Assembly: GCA_024655945.1 (NCBI GenBank) | Contig: JANLFK010000002.1 | Location: 124,001-188,000 of the forward strand | Origin: a candidate division KSB1 bacterium | Lineage (GTDB): Bacteria; Zhuqueibacterota; Zhuqueibacteria; JANLFK01; Oleimicrobiaceae | Direction of reading: 5' to 3' | Length of the DNA stretch: 64,000 bases | Shown: positions 27,166 to 35,331 of the stretch, in pieces | Layout of the letters: the number at the start of each line of letters is the position of its first letter | Position numbering within the stretch: position 1 is the first letter of the stretch | Notes under the pieces: generated by a model | Seen by the model: only the letters and a program-made list of their open reading frames with translations | What the model was told of the DNA's origin: nothing | The model's database searches: none | Position numbers and translations under genes: made by a program

Positions 27166-28098
27166 TCAGTACCTGGTCGATTCCACTTTCAAAGTCGGCC
27201 TGTGTGCCTGGTTGTTGTAGATGCTGGCCACGGCGACTTTCACCTCCTCCACCTGCTCATCGAGCTCGAAGGAGAATCTTTCCATATCGAGATTGGCCAG
27301 GCGTTCGCGCTTGGCAGTGAGCAGACGCCAGACAGGGTCATCCCCAAGACACACCTGCAGACGCTCATAGGAACCATACCCCAATCCCTTCAGCCGGCAG
27401 AGCAGGTCCGCCAGATGGACGATGGCCACCAGCTCCGACTCCCGCCTTGCTCGGGATGGTTCGTGGTGGGCAGTGGCAACCTCAGCCAGCCCTTCTTCCA
27501 ATTGCCAGTACCGGACAAGCCACTGGCCAAAGTCAGTGTGGTTGATGCCCAGCACTTCGTCCTCTGCCTCCTGGTACGCGTACCCCTTCTTTTCCACCAG
27601 GGACACGACCTGCGCAAATTCCTCGGGGAAGTTCTGGCACAGCACCACTTCGCCAATGTCGTGGAGCAATCCGCCCAAGTAGGCGCGGTCCACTTGGCCG
27701 AAGCCCATGGCCCTGGCAAGTTGCTGGCTCACCAGCCCGCACCCGAAAGAGTGCTCCCAAAAGGTCTCGATGCGGAAGCGCGCCACCTTGGAGACAAAGG
27801 CGTTGACCAGCCACGTGGTCAACACGACATTGCGCACCTCCCGCAACCCCATGTACAGGATGGCCTCTTTGAGGGATTGCACCTGGTGTTTGAGGCCCCA
27901 AAATGCGGAATTGACCAGCCGGATCATGCGCAGGGTCAGCACCTGGTCGGCCATCAAGATCTCGACCACTTCTTGCAGGTTCGCCTCCGGATTCTCCAAC
28001 TCCGTGAGGACCTGATTGACTATCGTCGGGATGGTAGGAACATATTCGATCTTGGCCAGGTACGTGCGCAGGATTTCCTCTCTACTCTCCTCTCTCAT
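27166..28098 (-). CDS. HDOD-domain signalling protein
   Basis: 310 aa. An HDOD domain covers about 12-215: IEYVPTIPTIVNQVL, LKEAILYMGLREVRNVVL, GGLLHDIGEVVL and INHTDFGQWLVRYWQL. HDOD proteins are non-catalytic or poorly understood relatives of HD phosphohydrolases and often regulate motility or two-component output. It lies 15 bp after the cheR-like gene and is the last gene of the flagellar transcript before the kinase promoter. Confidence 0.9.
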   Translation of the reverse strand: MREESREEILRTYLAKIEYVPTIPTIVNQVLTELENPEANLQEVVEILMADQVLTLRMIRLVNSAFWGLKHQVQSLKEAILYMGLREVRNVVLTTWLVNAFVSKVARFRIETFWEHSFGCGLVSQQLARAMGFGQVDRAYLGGLLHDIGEVVLCQNFPEEFAQVVSLVEKKGYAYQEAEDEVLGINHTDFGQWLVRYWQLEEGLAEVATAHHEPSRARRESELVAIVHLADLLCRLKGLGYGSYERLQVCLGDDPVWRLLTAKRERLANLDMERFSFELDEQVEEVKVAVASIYNNQAHRPTLKVESTRY

Positions 28099-28113
28099 TC
28101 CACACCCTCGTGC

Positions 28114-28944
28114 TCATCCGCTGTTCAGGAGCTTCCGATAGGCGAATCCTCCTGGGAAATGCACAAGTCGGAAGCCATCGCGCAGCCCGTGCAGTGACTC
28201 AAGGTTGCCCAGGACCAGATAGCCGCCGTCGCGCAAGGTGCGATGAAGGGCCTCGACCATTTTCCCCCGCTCTTGGCGGTCAAAATGCGCCAGCTCGCAG
28301 CAAGAAAAGATGATGTCCACCTTGTTCTCCGGCACAGCAGTCGGCAAACGCGCCACGTCGAACTGGTCAAAACGCACCATGGACTTGAGGTGCTGGCTTA
28401 CTCTTACTTGACCCTGTCCCGGGACAAGGTACTGTTCCAACAGGCTTCTAGGTACCCCACGCAGGGCAAACTCCGCGTACACGCCCTCGCGCGCGGCAGC
28501 AATGGCAGAAACGCTCCGGTCGGTGCCCCATGCCAGGCAGTTCCATCCCTGTAACGAGGTTTGTTGGAGTTGGTGCATGACCATGGCCGCGGCATAGGTT
28601 TCCTGTCCTGTCCCGCAGCCCAAACACCAGACGACCAGCTCTTTGCTCCTGTCTTTGTCCCGCCGCACAAGGTCCGGGATGAACACCTCCCCCAATGCGC
28701 GAAACCTGACCGGATCGGCGAAAAAGCTCAGCGCGCCCACAGCCAATTCGTTGAGAAGGCAAGTGAGTTCGCCATTGCTCTTTTCTTCCTTGCGCAGGTA
28801 GGCAAGGTACTGCCCCAGGTTCGCCAGTCCAACCGCCTCCATGCGGGCGAGAAACCGGCCCTCAAACATATAGCGCCGACTGTTGGGTAGATACAGGCCC
28901 GTTCTCTCGTAAAGATAGTCCCGGAGCGCCAACACTTCGTCCAT
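28114..28944 (-). CDS. Divergent CheR-type methyltransferase
   Basis: 276 aa with an N-terminal CheR helical domain and a C-terminal Rossmann domain. The AdoMet loop is VVWCLGCGTGQETYAAAM. Key CheR motifs are altered: LLNELAVGALSFF replaces the usual TNET.FFR, and DIIFSCCELAHFD replaces DIVFCRNVLIYF. AdoMet binding looks possible, but methylation of chemoreceptor glutamates is doubtful. No chemoreceptor, CheA or CheY gene is present in the window. It sits between flgM-like and HDOD genes at the end of the fliC transcript. Confidence 0.85.
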   Translation of the reverse strand: MDEVLALRDYLYERTGLYLPNSRRYMFEGRFLARMEAVGLANLGQYLAYLRKEEKSNGELTCLLNELAVGALSFFADPVRFRALGEVFIPDLVRRDKDRSKELVVWCLGCGTGQETYAAAMVMHQLQQTSLQGWNCLAWGTDRSVSAIAAAREGVYAEFALRGVPRSLLEQYLVPGQGQVRVSQHLKSMVRFDQFDVARLPTAVPENKVDIIFSCCELAHFDRQERGKMVEALHRTLRDGGYLVLGNLESLHGLRDGFRLVHFPGGFAYRKLLNSG

Positions 28945-29039
28945 CTGCTCACCCTTGTTTTGTGAAGCACGCCCGTCAACTGGGCTGACGCAAGACTGTA
29001 CCTAAAGGGGTCAAGAGCCTCCGCGCGTTGCGTGCTCAG

Positions 29040-29423
29040 TTAGCGCGCCCCAAATATCTCATCGATGAGGCGCCGGGCCGTTTCCCAGAGGACCTCCGGA
29101 TTTTCGTAGTGGGCCTCGCGCAGGCGTTGGCGCACCTCTTCGAGCTTGTCTGCCCGGGGCTCCTCCTCGGCGTCCACTTCCCCAAGAATCCGGCGGATGA
29201 GGCGGTCGTCCAACAGCGAGAGCCGCCGCTCCCGGTCCCCATGCACATCATTGGGCCCACTGCTGAGCAGGCTCCTTGCCTCGCCGGAGATCTCGACCCG
29301 GTCGGCAGCCCCTCGTTCCCTTTCGGCCCTTGCCGGGGCACTCTGTGGCGGCTTCTTCTGTTCCGTTTGGCGAGGTTGCAGCCCCTCGGCCTCCGGCGCA
29401 CCATTGATTTCCCTTACCGTCAT
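29040..29423 (-). CDS. flgM: FlgM-like anti-sigma-28 factor
   Basis: 127 aa. DRVEISGEARSLLSS at about 42-56 and the C-terminal helix block KLEEVRQRLREAHYENPEVL...ARRLIDEIF match FlgM, whose C-terminal half binds FliA (sigma-28) and whose unfolded N-terminus is exported through the finished hook. Here the N-terminal 40 residues are polar and likely disordered. Its place behind fliC would give feedback on sigma-28. The chain is slightly longer than the usual ~95 aa because of an insert between the two blocks. Confidence 0.75.
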   Translation of the reverse strand: MTVREINGAPEAEGLQPRQTEQKKPPQSAPARAERERGAADRVEISGEARSLLSSGPNDVHGDRERRLSLLDDRLIRRILGEVDAEEEPRADKLEEVRQRLREAHYENPEVLWETARRLIDEIFGAR

Positions 29424-29437
29424 GTTCTATCCTCTCA

Positions 29438-29827
29438 TCAGCACAGGAGATCTTTCTGGCGCCCGTTAGGAGCACCCAAGTAGCGCTTCAGGGAGCAAAC
29501 CCCTTCCTGGAGTTCCTCACGTTCCTTCTGGAGTAAGTAGATCTTGACCTGCAACAGGGCAATGTTGGCCCTGCTTCTCGCGAAACTGGCGTCGGCCAGG
29601 CGTCGCAGCTCGGCGTGCAAGTTGCTGCCCTGCACAGGCCTGGTACCTTGCGCCCTCAGCTCTTCTGCCATTGCTACCAGGCGTGCCAGGGTCTCGTTCC
29701 GCAGGCTCACAAGGTTGGGCAGTTCCTCCACGTTGCCGTCGTTGAGCTTGGCCTCGATCTGCGCGTCGTGCGCGGCGAGGCGCTCGAGAAGCTGGATGCC
29801 CTGGCGAAGAATCTCTTCGGTTTCCAC
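29438..29827 (-). CDS. Putative flagellar export chaperone, FliT/FlgN-like
   Basis: 129 aa, GTG start preceded by AGGA. Almost entirely helical, with heptad-like spacing (LLERLAAHDAQIEAKLN, VSLRNETLARLVAMAEELRA). Its place after fliC-fliS-fliD-flaG is where fliT is found in many bacteria; FliT is the cap protein chaperone. A separate flgN lies at 41582. The assignment rests on position and helical character rather than on clear motifs. Confidence 0.55.
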   Translation of the reverse strand: METEEILRQGIQLLERLAAHDAQIEAKLNDGNVEELPNLVSLRNETLARLVAMAEELRAQGTRPVQGSNLHAELRRLADASFARSRANIALLQVKIYLLQKEREELQEGVCSLKRYLGAPNGRQKDLLC

Positions 29828-29868
29828 CTTGTCCTACCGGTCGCGGGAGACGCCGCCGGTCTCCGCGT

Positions 29869-30234
29869 TCACGCCTCGCGATTGAGCAACACGCCCAGCA
29901 GACGCGACATGCGTGCTACCAGACGCAGCATTTCCTCCGGAGGGATCTGGCGTATCACCTCCTGGGTCTCCTGGTCGATCACCTTGATGACCGTCTTGCC
30001 CGTGGCCTGGTCAACCAGGAATGCGATGCGAACGTTCATGGCATTGGCAAAGTCGCTGAGCGCCCCAGCCAATTGGGTGGCCAAACTTGGATCGACTTCC
30101 GTCGGCCTGCCTGGTTCGGGCTTAGCCTCCCTCGTCTCCGCCGGCCGGGACCTTTCGACGGAGACATCCCGGCGAGCTGGAGGCACCATCAGGGGAAGGT
30201 TGGCACGGACCGATTCAGTATCCGTGATCTCCAC
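29869..30234 (-). CDS. flaG: FlaG family protein
   Basis: 121 aa, GTG start with GGAGG ahead. The C-terminal ~70 residues carry the FlaG signature: NVRIAFLVDQATGKTVIKVIDQ then EVIRQIPPEEMLRL. The N-terminal half is polar and variable. FlaG proteins influence filament length; the gene is usually next to fliD, as here (43 bp after it). Confidence 0.9.
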   Translation of the reverse strand: MEITDTESVRANLPLMVPPARRDVSVERSRPAETREAKPEPGRPTEVDPSLATQLAGALSDFANAMNVRIAFLVDQATGKTVIKVIDQETQEVIRQIPPEEMLRLVARMSRLLGVLLNREA

Positions 30235-30250
30235 AGCACACCTCCGTAAT

Positions 30251-30270
30251 CACTCTCCGGCTCCAGCCGG
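30251..30270 (-). repeat. Short inverted repeat after fliD
   Basis: CCGGC-TCCA-GCCGG (30257-30270) starts 8 bases after the fliD stop, in the fliD-flaG gap. A third, weaker example of a hairpin close behind a filament gene. Confidence 0.35.
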
Positions 30271-30277
30271 CTCCCCA

Positions 30278-32047
30278 TTACCCGGAATTCCAAGAGGAGA
30301 AACTGTTCAAAAAGCCCGCAAGGGTACTTTGTTGCTGCACGAGCGCGTACAAAGCCTCCTGCATGGATGCCAACTGTTTGCGGTAGTATTCCTCACGACG
30401 TTGGAGCTGTTCGTTGAGGCGTGCTAACCTGTTGTCGATGCGCCGCACCTCCTCGCGCAGATTCGTCTGCTGGTCATCCACGATGCCGCCCGTATCGGTG
30501 AATGCCTCCAGCAAGGATGCCATGCGGGTAGCAACTCCGTCGCTGGAGTTGAAAAGGTTCTCCACAGCCACCGGGTCTTCTTGGAGCCACGCACGGAGTT
30601 TGGAGGCGTCGGACAAGGAGGCCTGCAGTGCGCTATCAACGGTTATGCCGATTTCAGCCACGGTCGAGGGCTTGCCGCTCTCCAATCCTGTCACGCGACC
30701 CAACAGGGCTCCGAGGAGCTGCGTGCGCAGGCTGGTAAAAACCGTCTCACCTGTCATGGCACCGCGCGTATACGTGGAGCTATCCACCGCCGACTTGGCC
30801 TTGATGTATGAGGTAACAGTGTTAAGACTGCTCAAAAATGCGCGAATCTTGGCCTCCAGCGTACTGGTGTCCTTGCTGGCGGTGATGGTGACGGCGGTTG
30901 TTGCCGGGTCAGCATAATCATCATTGGCAACGGTCACCCCTCGCAGCACATAGGTAATGCCATTGATGGAGAAAGTATTGGAATCTTTCGTGATTTCGTC
31001 CTCGGCCGAAGTGCTGTTGATGGTGAAGCGCGCGTCTTGGCCTAGGGTCTGGGTAGCCCCCGCCAATTTCAAAGTTTGGGTCAAAAAGGTGCCAGTGACG
31101 TCCTCCAGCGCAATCTCGTCGCTCCCAGTCTGATTGGCGGTGAGCACCAGCTTGTCGAGCGTATCGTCGTAGTAGGCCGTCACTCCGGCTGCGGAACGGT
31201 TGATGCGCCCAATGATGGTGTTCAAGGTATCGGTATCGGCATCCCAGGTGATGGTGACGCCGTTGATCTTGAAACTGCCCGACTCGTCCTCCCCCACCGC
31301 CTTGTCGAAATTGGCCTGATAGAGGAAGACATCGGCCTGCACGCCCGTCCTATTGGTCGTGTAGGTGCCAGGGACAATCTTGCCGGCAGTCAGAAAGCCG
31401 TAAGTCTCTGGCGACTCGCTCACCACCAAGTCGACCCCGGTCTCATCACTTTCGATGACGAAACGATCACGCAGACTATCGTAGTAGATGTTCGCCCCTG
31501 CTGTTTCGTCTTGATTGACCGCTGCCATGAAGGCGTCGACCGTGGCATAGTCGGCAAGCACGAATTCTTTGCCGTTGATGGTGACGCTGCCATCAGGGGT
31601 CTGGGTAAATCCCGCAGCGCTCCAGCTCTCCGAGGTATCCAGCTCGCCAGGACCTGGTACCACTTGCGCGCTGCTGACTACGCCTGCCGCCGTATTCAGC
31701 GCAGCGCTGCTCTTGACGGTGGTGGCGGTGGCAAGTTGCCGGACGCGCAGCTGGTAGGTGCCGGTTGCGGCACCCGAGGAAACCGTAGCCGATACCAGGG
31801 CGGCATTGCTACTCACCACATTCACCAGGTTAAAGATGGAGTCGCTGCTGCTCTCCGCCAGGTCATCGACAAGGGCCTTCAGGGAGGTAAGATAGTTCTT
31901 CAGGTCCTGGTACATGGCGACCCGCACATTGAGGGTAGATTTCCGGTTCTCCAGCTCGGTGACCGGTTTGCGTTCGAGCGCCATGTACTTCTCGACAAGC
32001 GCGTCGATGGCTGAGCTCTGGTTGAACAGCGCGTCCAGGGAGATCAT
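30278..32047 (-). CDS. fliD: Flagellar filament cap protein FliD
   Basis: 589 aa from ATG 32047, which has AAGGAG seven bases ahead; the upstream extension of the frame is not used. N-terminus SLDALFNQSSAIDALVEKYMALE, then the FliD_N domain, a middle beta-rich domain, and the C-terminal D0-like coiled region (VRRIDNRLARLNEQLQRREEYYRKQ). FliD caps the filament and folds incoming flagellin. The ATGA overlap with fliS (32044-32047) indicates coupled translation with its neighbour. Confidence 0.95.
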   Translation of the reverse strand: MISLDALFNQSSAIDALVEKYMALERKPVTELENRKSTLNVRVAMYQDLKNYLTSLKALVDDLAESSSDSIFNLVNVVSSNAALVSATVSSGAATGTYQLRVRQLATATTVKSSAALNTAAGVVSSAQVVPGPGELDTSESWSAAGFTQTPDGSVTINGKEFVLADYATVDAFMAAVNQDETAGANIYYDSLRDRFVIESDETGVDLVVSESPETYGFLTAGKIVPGTYTTNRTGVQADVFLYQANFDKAVGEDESGSFKINGVTITWDADTDTLNTIIGRINRSAAGVTAYYDDTLDKLVLTANQTGSDEIALEDVTGTFLTQTLKLAGATQTLGQDARFTINSTSAEDEITKDSNTFSINGITYVLRGVTVANDDYADPATTAVTITASKDTSTLEAKIRAFLSSLNTVTSYIKAKSAVDSSTYTRGAMTGETVFTSLRTQLLGALLGRVTGLESGKPSTVAEIGITVDSALQASLSDASKLRAWLQEDPVAVENLFNSSDGVATRMASLLEAFTDTGGIVDDQQTNLREEVRRIDNRLARLNEQLQRREEYYRKQLASMQEALYALVQQQSTLAGFLNSFSSWNSG

Positions 32048-32388
32048 ATGGCTGCTCCTTCTGGCGACAGCGCCGGTCGGGCAGTCGCCTTTTCCCAGGC
32101 AGCGCGGAGCTCGCTGATTATCGTCTGCGTCTCTTCGAAGCGCTGTCTCTTCACCTGCCGCAGGCAATAGTCATAGAGCCGAAAGAGGCCTTCGGCGATT
32201 TCCGGGTAGTCAAAGTTCAATCCGTCAATGAGTACCGACAGAGCGCGCGCCGCCCCGGAGCCATCCTGTCGGGCACAACAGCGCAGAATGAAATCGTACA
32301 GATGCACCACCAGCCTTTCCGGCGGAGCAGAAAGAATCTCCTGTTCGCGGTATCTGAGGAGAGGGTCTACCTTACGGGTCATAGTCAT
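32044..32388 (-). CDS. fliS: Flagellin export chaperone FliS
   Basis: 114 aa from ATG 32388; an ATG two codons on is also possible. YREQEILSAPPERLVVHLYDFILR is the FliS four-helix-bundle signature (YR..EI..A.P..LI..LYD). It binds the flagellin C-terminus before export and, in CsrA/FliW systems, shapes the free flagellin pool that titrates FliW. It overlaps fliD by 4 bp. Confidence 0.93.
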   Translation of the reverse strand: MTMTRKVDPLLRYREQEILSAPPERLVVHLYDFILRCCARQDGSGAARALSVLIDGLNFDYPEIAEGLFRLYDYCLRQVKRQRFEETQTIISELRAAWEKATARPALSPEGAAI

Positions 32389-32433
32389 CGCGTTCCGTTC
32401 CCTGTCTATATCTCGAAGCCGAACACCGCCAGT

Positions 32434-32468
32434 GAAGTGGGGTGGTTTTACAAACACCACCCCACTTC
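32434..32468 (-). terminator. Perfect hairpin directly after fliC
   Basis: A 13-bp perfect stem (32434-32446 with 32456-32468) and 9-base loop, starting 12 bases after the fliC stop. It has no following T-run on the minus strand, so it is better read as a 3'-end stabiliser or partial terminator limiting read-through into fliS-fliD than as a full stop. Confidence 0.7.
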
Positions 32469-32480
32469 TCCTGGAATGGC

Positions 32481-33707
32481 TTACCTGAACAGGGCCAAGA
32501 CTGCCTGTGGACCGACATTGGCCTGGGCCAGCATGGCCGTGGCCGTCTGCTGCAGGATGAGCAGCTTGGAGGCCTCCAGCTGTTCCAAGGCCAGGTCGGC
32601 GTGCATGATGCGGTTGTGGGCCGCCTCGGTGTTGACCTTGGCGGTCATCAGGTTCTCTTCCTGGGCTGTCATGCGGTTCACGCGCGCGCCAATGTAGCTC
32701 AGCGCCTTATTGACGTTCGTGATAGCCGCGTCGATCTGGCTCATGTAGGCCACCGCACTGTCGTGGTCGTTCACGTTGTTGCCGGCCTTGTCGAGCTTAA
32801 AGACAAAGGAACCAGTGTCGTCAACTTCCAAGTCGCCCAGCTGGAACTTGAAACCGCGCCCGGTATCGATGGTGGCTGTGGCCCCTTCGTCCAGCGTGGC
32901 CTCTGCCGACGTTGCCAGCGCCCCGGTGCCGTTACTGGTGGAGGAAATCTGCAACGGTGAGCCGTAGGCATCCAGCACGCGATACTTCACTTTCTCCTCG
33001 GTAACGGAGACCACCTGAAATGTGTAGAAGCCCTCATTGAGCTGCGTGGCCCCCGTGTTGATCGTTGCCGAGGCGGCAATGGCGGTCAGCGTGTACGCGC
33101 CAGGCGCCACGTAGTAGTCCGAGGCGGTGCCGATGGTCACCGTGCCACCGCCCTGGTCCACCGACAGGCTGACGGCAGTATAGCCACCAGTGTAGCCCAC
33201 CTCCGAGCTCTTTAGGTCGAAGGTCAGCACGTCCGTGGTGGCAGCACCGACCTGGAAGACGAACGAAGTGCTATCGCCACTGAGGAGTGGCACGCCGTTC
33301 CAGGTGGCCTGGGTGACCTCGTCATCGATCTGCGCCGCCAGCTGAGCCAGTTCCTTGTTGATGGCCGCACGTTCTTCCGAACCCAGGGTATCGTTGGCTG
33401 CCTGCGTGGCTTTGGCCTTCATCTGGCCCAAGATGTCCAGTATCTTGGTCAGGTTACCCTCTGCCACGGCCACCATGTTCTTGGCATCGGCCACGTTGTT
33501 CAGTGCCACGCCAAGGCCCTCGGCCCGGACTTTCAGTTTGCTGGCAATGGTCAGGCCGGCCGCATCATCGGCCGCCTGGTTGATGCGCTTGCCAGTGGCA
33601 AGGCGCAATTGGTGAATGCTCAGATTGCGGTTGATGTTGGTCAGAGCATTCAGCATGTTCAACGCGGCGATGTTGGTGTTTATCCGCGTCAGTTCCACCT
33701 CTGCCAT
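32481..33707 (-). CDS. fliC: Flagellin
   Basis: 408 aa. The N-terminal D0/D1 region has INTNIAALNMLNALTNINRN, LATGKRINQAADDAAGLTIA and NNVADAKNMVAVAEGNL. The C-terminal region has IDAAITNVNKALSYIGARVNR and ends in QANVGPQAVLALFR. The central ~200 residues are Thr/Ser/Gly-rich and variable, a likely site for O-glycosylation by the two upstream glycosyltransferases. It has a sigma-28 promoter and a ~145-base leader, and AAGGAGG before the ATG. It is the only flagellin in the window. Confidence 0.97.
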   Translation of the reverse strand: MAEVELTRINTNIAALNMLNALTNINRNLSIHQLRLATGKRINQAADDAAGLTIASKLKVRAEGLGVALNNVADAKNMVAVAEGNLTKILDILGQMKAKATQAANDTLGSEERAAINKELAQLAAQIDDEVTQATWNGVPLLSGDSTSFVFQVGAATTDVLTFDLKSSEVGYTGGYTAVSLSVDQGGGTVTIGTASDYYVAPGAYTLTAIAASATINTGATQLNEGFYTFQVVSVTEEKVKYRVLDAYGSPLQISSTSNGTGALATSAEATLDEGATATIDTGRGFKFQLGDLEVDDTGSFVFKLDKAGNNVNDHDSAVAYMSQIDAAITNVNKALSYIGARVNRMTAQEENLMTAKVNTEAAHNRIMHADLALEQLEASKLLILQQTATAMLAQANVGPQAVLALFR

Positions 33708-33855
33708 GACGACCTCCTTGTGATGAAATCAGCATCCTTGCTTCGAGGGGAGCCTCTCATCTCCTCCCCCCAACCGCCCGCCAATGACCCCCATCCCTTT
33801 CCGCACTTCACCTCCTTTCTTGCCGTTCTCTTGCCCACACACTTGTCCCTTCCCA
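33708..33855 (-). promoter_or_regulatory. fliC leader with CsrA-type GGA motifs and a possible leader peptide
   Basis: The leader carries two near-identical CAAGGA[T/G]G elements, 33733-33740 and 33713-33720; the second is the fliC ribosome site itself. This resembles the paired CsrA sites in the B. subtilis hag leader, and csrA and fliW lie 5 kb away. Further up, a full-length ribosome-site match (AAGGAGGTGA, 33808-33817) precedes a GTG-started 25-codon frame (33806 to the TGA at 33729-33731) that ends at the first GGA motif. Confidence 0.5.
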
Positions 33856-33861
33856 TCAGCA

Positions 33862-33888
33862 TAATCGGCCGGAATGCCCAAAACTTGA
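33862..33888 (-). promoter_or_regulatory. Sigma-28 (FliA) promoter of fliC
   Basis: Minus strand TCAAGTTT (33881-33888), 11 bp, GCCGATTA (33862-33869), against the consensus TAAAGTTT-N11-GCCGATAA. The expected start is about 148 bases before the fliC ATG. Confidence 0.85.
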
Positions 33889-33908
33889 ATAGCTTGTGCT
33901 GGGCGCGG

Positions 33909-33929
33909 AAGCGGCAGGCTCTGCCGCCT
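33909..33929 (-). terminator. Hairpin after the glycosyltransferase gene
   Basis: GCGGCAG-AGC-CTGCCGC (33911-33927), extendable by two pairs, 13 bases after the glycosyltransferase stop and just upstream of the fliC promoter. There is no T-run. It may separate the upstream transcript from fliC. Confidence 0.5.
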
Positions 33930-33941
33930 GTAGATGCCCCG

Positions 33942-35321
33942 TCAGACCTTCGAAAGCGACAAGGGTATGGCAGCCCTCTTCCCTCGCAAACGTTGCAAGA
34001 GCGCGAGATTGCGGCGTGCCTCCTCGTAGTGAGGGTTCAGGCGCAGAGCGTGCTCGTAAGCATCTATGGCCTTGTCGAGGTCGCCTAACTTTGCGTAACA
34101 CCCAGCCATGTTGTTGAGCAACTGCGGCGTGGGTTCCCCAAGATGCAAGCGTTGCTGAAAGAAGCTTAAGGCCAGGTCGAACTGCCCCAAACCGACCGCC
34201 GCATTGCCCATCTGCATGAGGATATCAGGGTGCGGGCAAACCTCATCAGGCCAGATATGGCGGTTGGCTTCGTACAGCGCTAAGGCGCGCTCGAAATGCT
34301 CGCGCGCTTGAGGGAAGGCCTCTATGTGGAGGAGACACTCGCCAAGAAGGGCATGTGCCAGAAACTCATAGTCCATGGTATCAAGGCAGAGCCGATGAAA
34401 GGTCGGTGATCTGCGCAGCGAAGCTAAGGCCTCAAGGAAGTGAATGTAGGCGCGCGCTGCCTTGGCCCATTGGCCCATCTTGCTCTGCACGACGCCCATG
34501 GTGAACAGGGCATCGATGTAGGCCGGCTCCACCTTGAGGGCTTTCTTGCAAAAGGCCTCCGCGCTCCGCAAGTCGCCCAGCTCCAAGGATGAGCACGCGA
34601 CGTCGTAGCAAATCATGAGGAAAAGGTGCTCTTTGCCCTCAAAAGAGAGGTCTTCCAGGACTTCTCTGCCGGTACAGGCGGCAAGTTCAAAGTGCCGGCG
34701 GATGCGATACATGCGGATCAAGTTGTACCAGGCAAACACATCCTGCGGGTTTTTTTCCAGCTGGACGCGCAGCAAGCGCGTGGTACGCTCGTATTTGGCA
34801 GTCAGCTTCTCTGGAGCAAGGGCGTAACCGTAGTGGTAGACCCGGACCTGCGTCACCAGGGCCGCTCCCTCGTAGATGAGCTGGTTGTGGACAACCCCCT
34901 CGTAGCGACCTTTGCCTCGTCGGAACACCCGTGGGGAGTACAGCTGCACCCTTCCTTGCGGCATGTAGTTGAGAACCGACAGATGCACGGCGTGGTAGTC
35001 ATCTCCGCGCAGTGCTTTGCGCAGCAACGGAGCGTCGCCGCGCTCCAACTCCTCGTCGGCATCCAGCACCAGGACCCAGTCACTCTGCACGAATTGCAGA
35101 GCGTGGTTGCGCGCCTCGCTGAAACTGTTGTTCCAGGGATGAGAGTGGACCTTTGCGCCGAACTCGGCAGCGATCTGCGGGGTGGCATCAGTGGAACCGG
35201 TGTCCAGCACCACGATTTCGTCGACAATCCCTTGCACGCTCCGCAAGCAGCGTGGGAGCGCCTCTGCTTCGTCTTTGACAATCATGCAGAGGCAAAGGGT
35301 TGGTTCGGTATCGGATCGCAT
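33942..35321 (-). CDS. Family 2 glycosyltransferase with TPR repeats
   Basis: 459 aa. Residues 8-130 form a GT-A fold: LCLCMIVKDEAEALPRCLRS, EIVVLDTGSTDATPQI, and the metal-binding LVLDADEELE. The rest is helical repeats, with clear TPRs at the end (PQLLNNMAGCYAKLGDLDKA). This architecture is common in protein or flagellin O-glycosyltransferases. It directly precedes fliC and is a paralogue of the next gene, so it probably modifies flagellin; the sugar is unknown. Confidence 0.87.
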   Translation of the reverse strand: MRSDTEPTLCLCMIVKDEAEALPRCLRSVQGIVDEIVVLDTGSTDATPQIAAEFGAKVHSHPWNNSFSEARNHALQFVQSDWVLVLDADEELERGDAPLLRKALRGDDYHAVHLSVLNYMPQGRVQLYSPRVFRRGKGRYEGVVHNQLIYEGAALVTQVRVYHYGYALAPEKLTAKYERTTRLLRVQLEKNPQDVFAWYNLIRMYRIRRHFELAACTGREVLEDLSFEGKEHLFLMICYDVACSSLELGDLRSAEAFCKKALKVEPAYIDALFTMGVVQSKMGQWAKAARAYIHFLEALASLRRSPTFHRLCLDTMDYEFLAHALLGECLLHIEAFPQAREHFERALALYEANRHIWPDEVCPHPDILMQMGNAAVGLGQFDLALSFFQQRLHLGEPTPQLLNNMAGCYAKLGDLDKAIDAYEHALRLNPHYEEARRNLALLQRLRGKRAAIPLSLSKV

Positions 35322-35331
35322 AGCATCGCAC

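Noticed and set aside
31076-32014. Plus-strand frame of 312 codons opposite fliD
   Set aside because: Antisense to a clear fliD; composition and lack of motifs mark it as a shadow.
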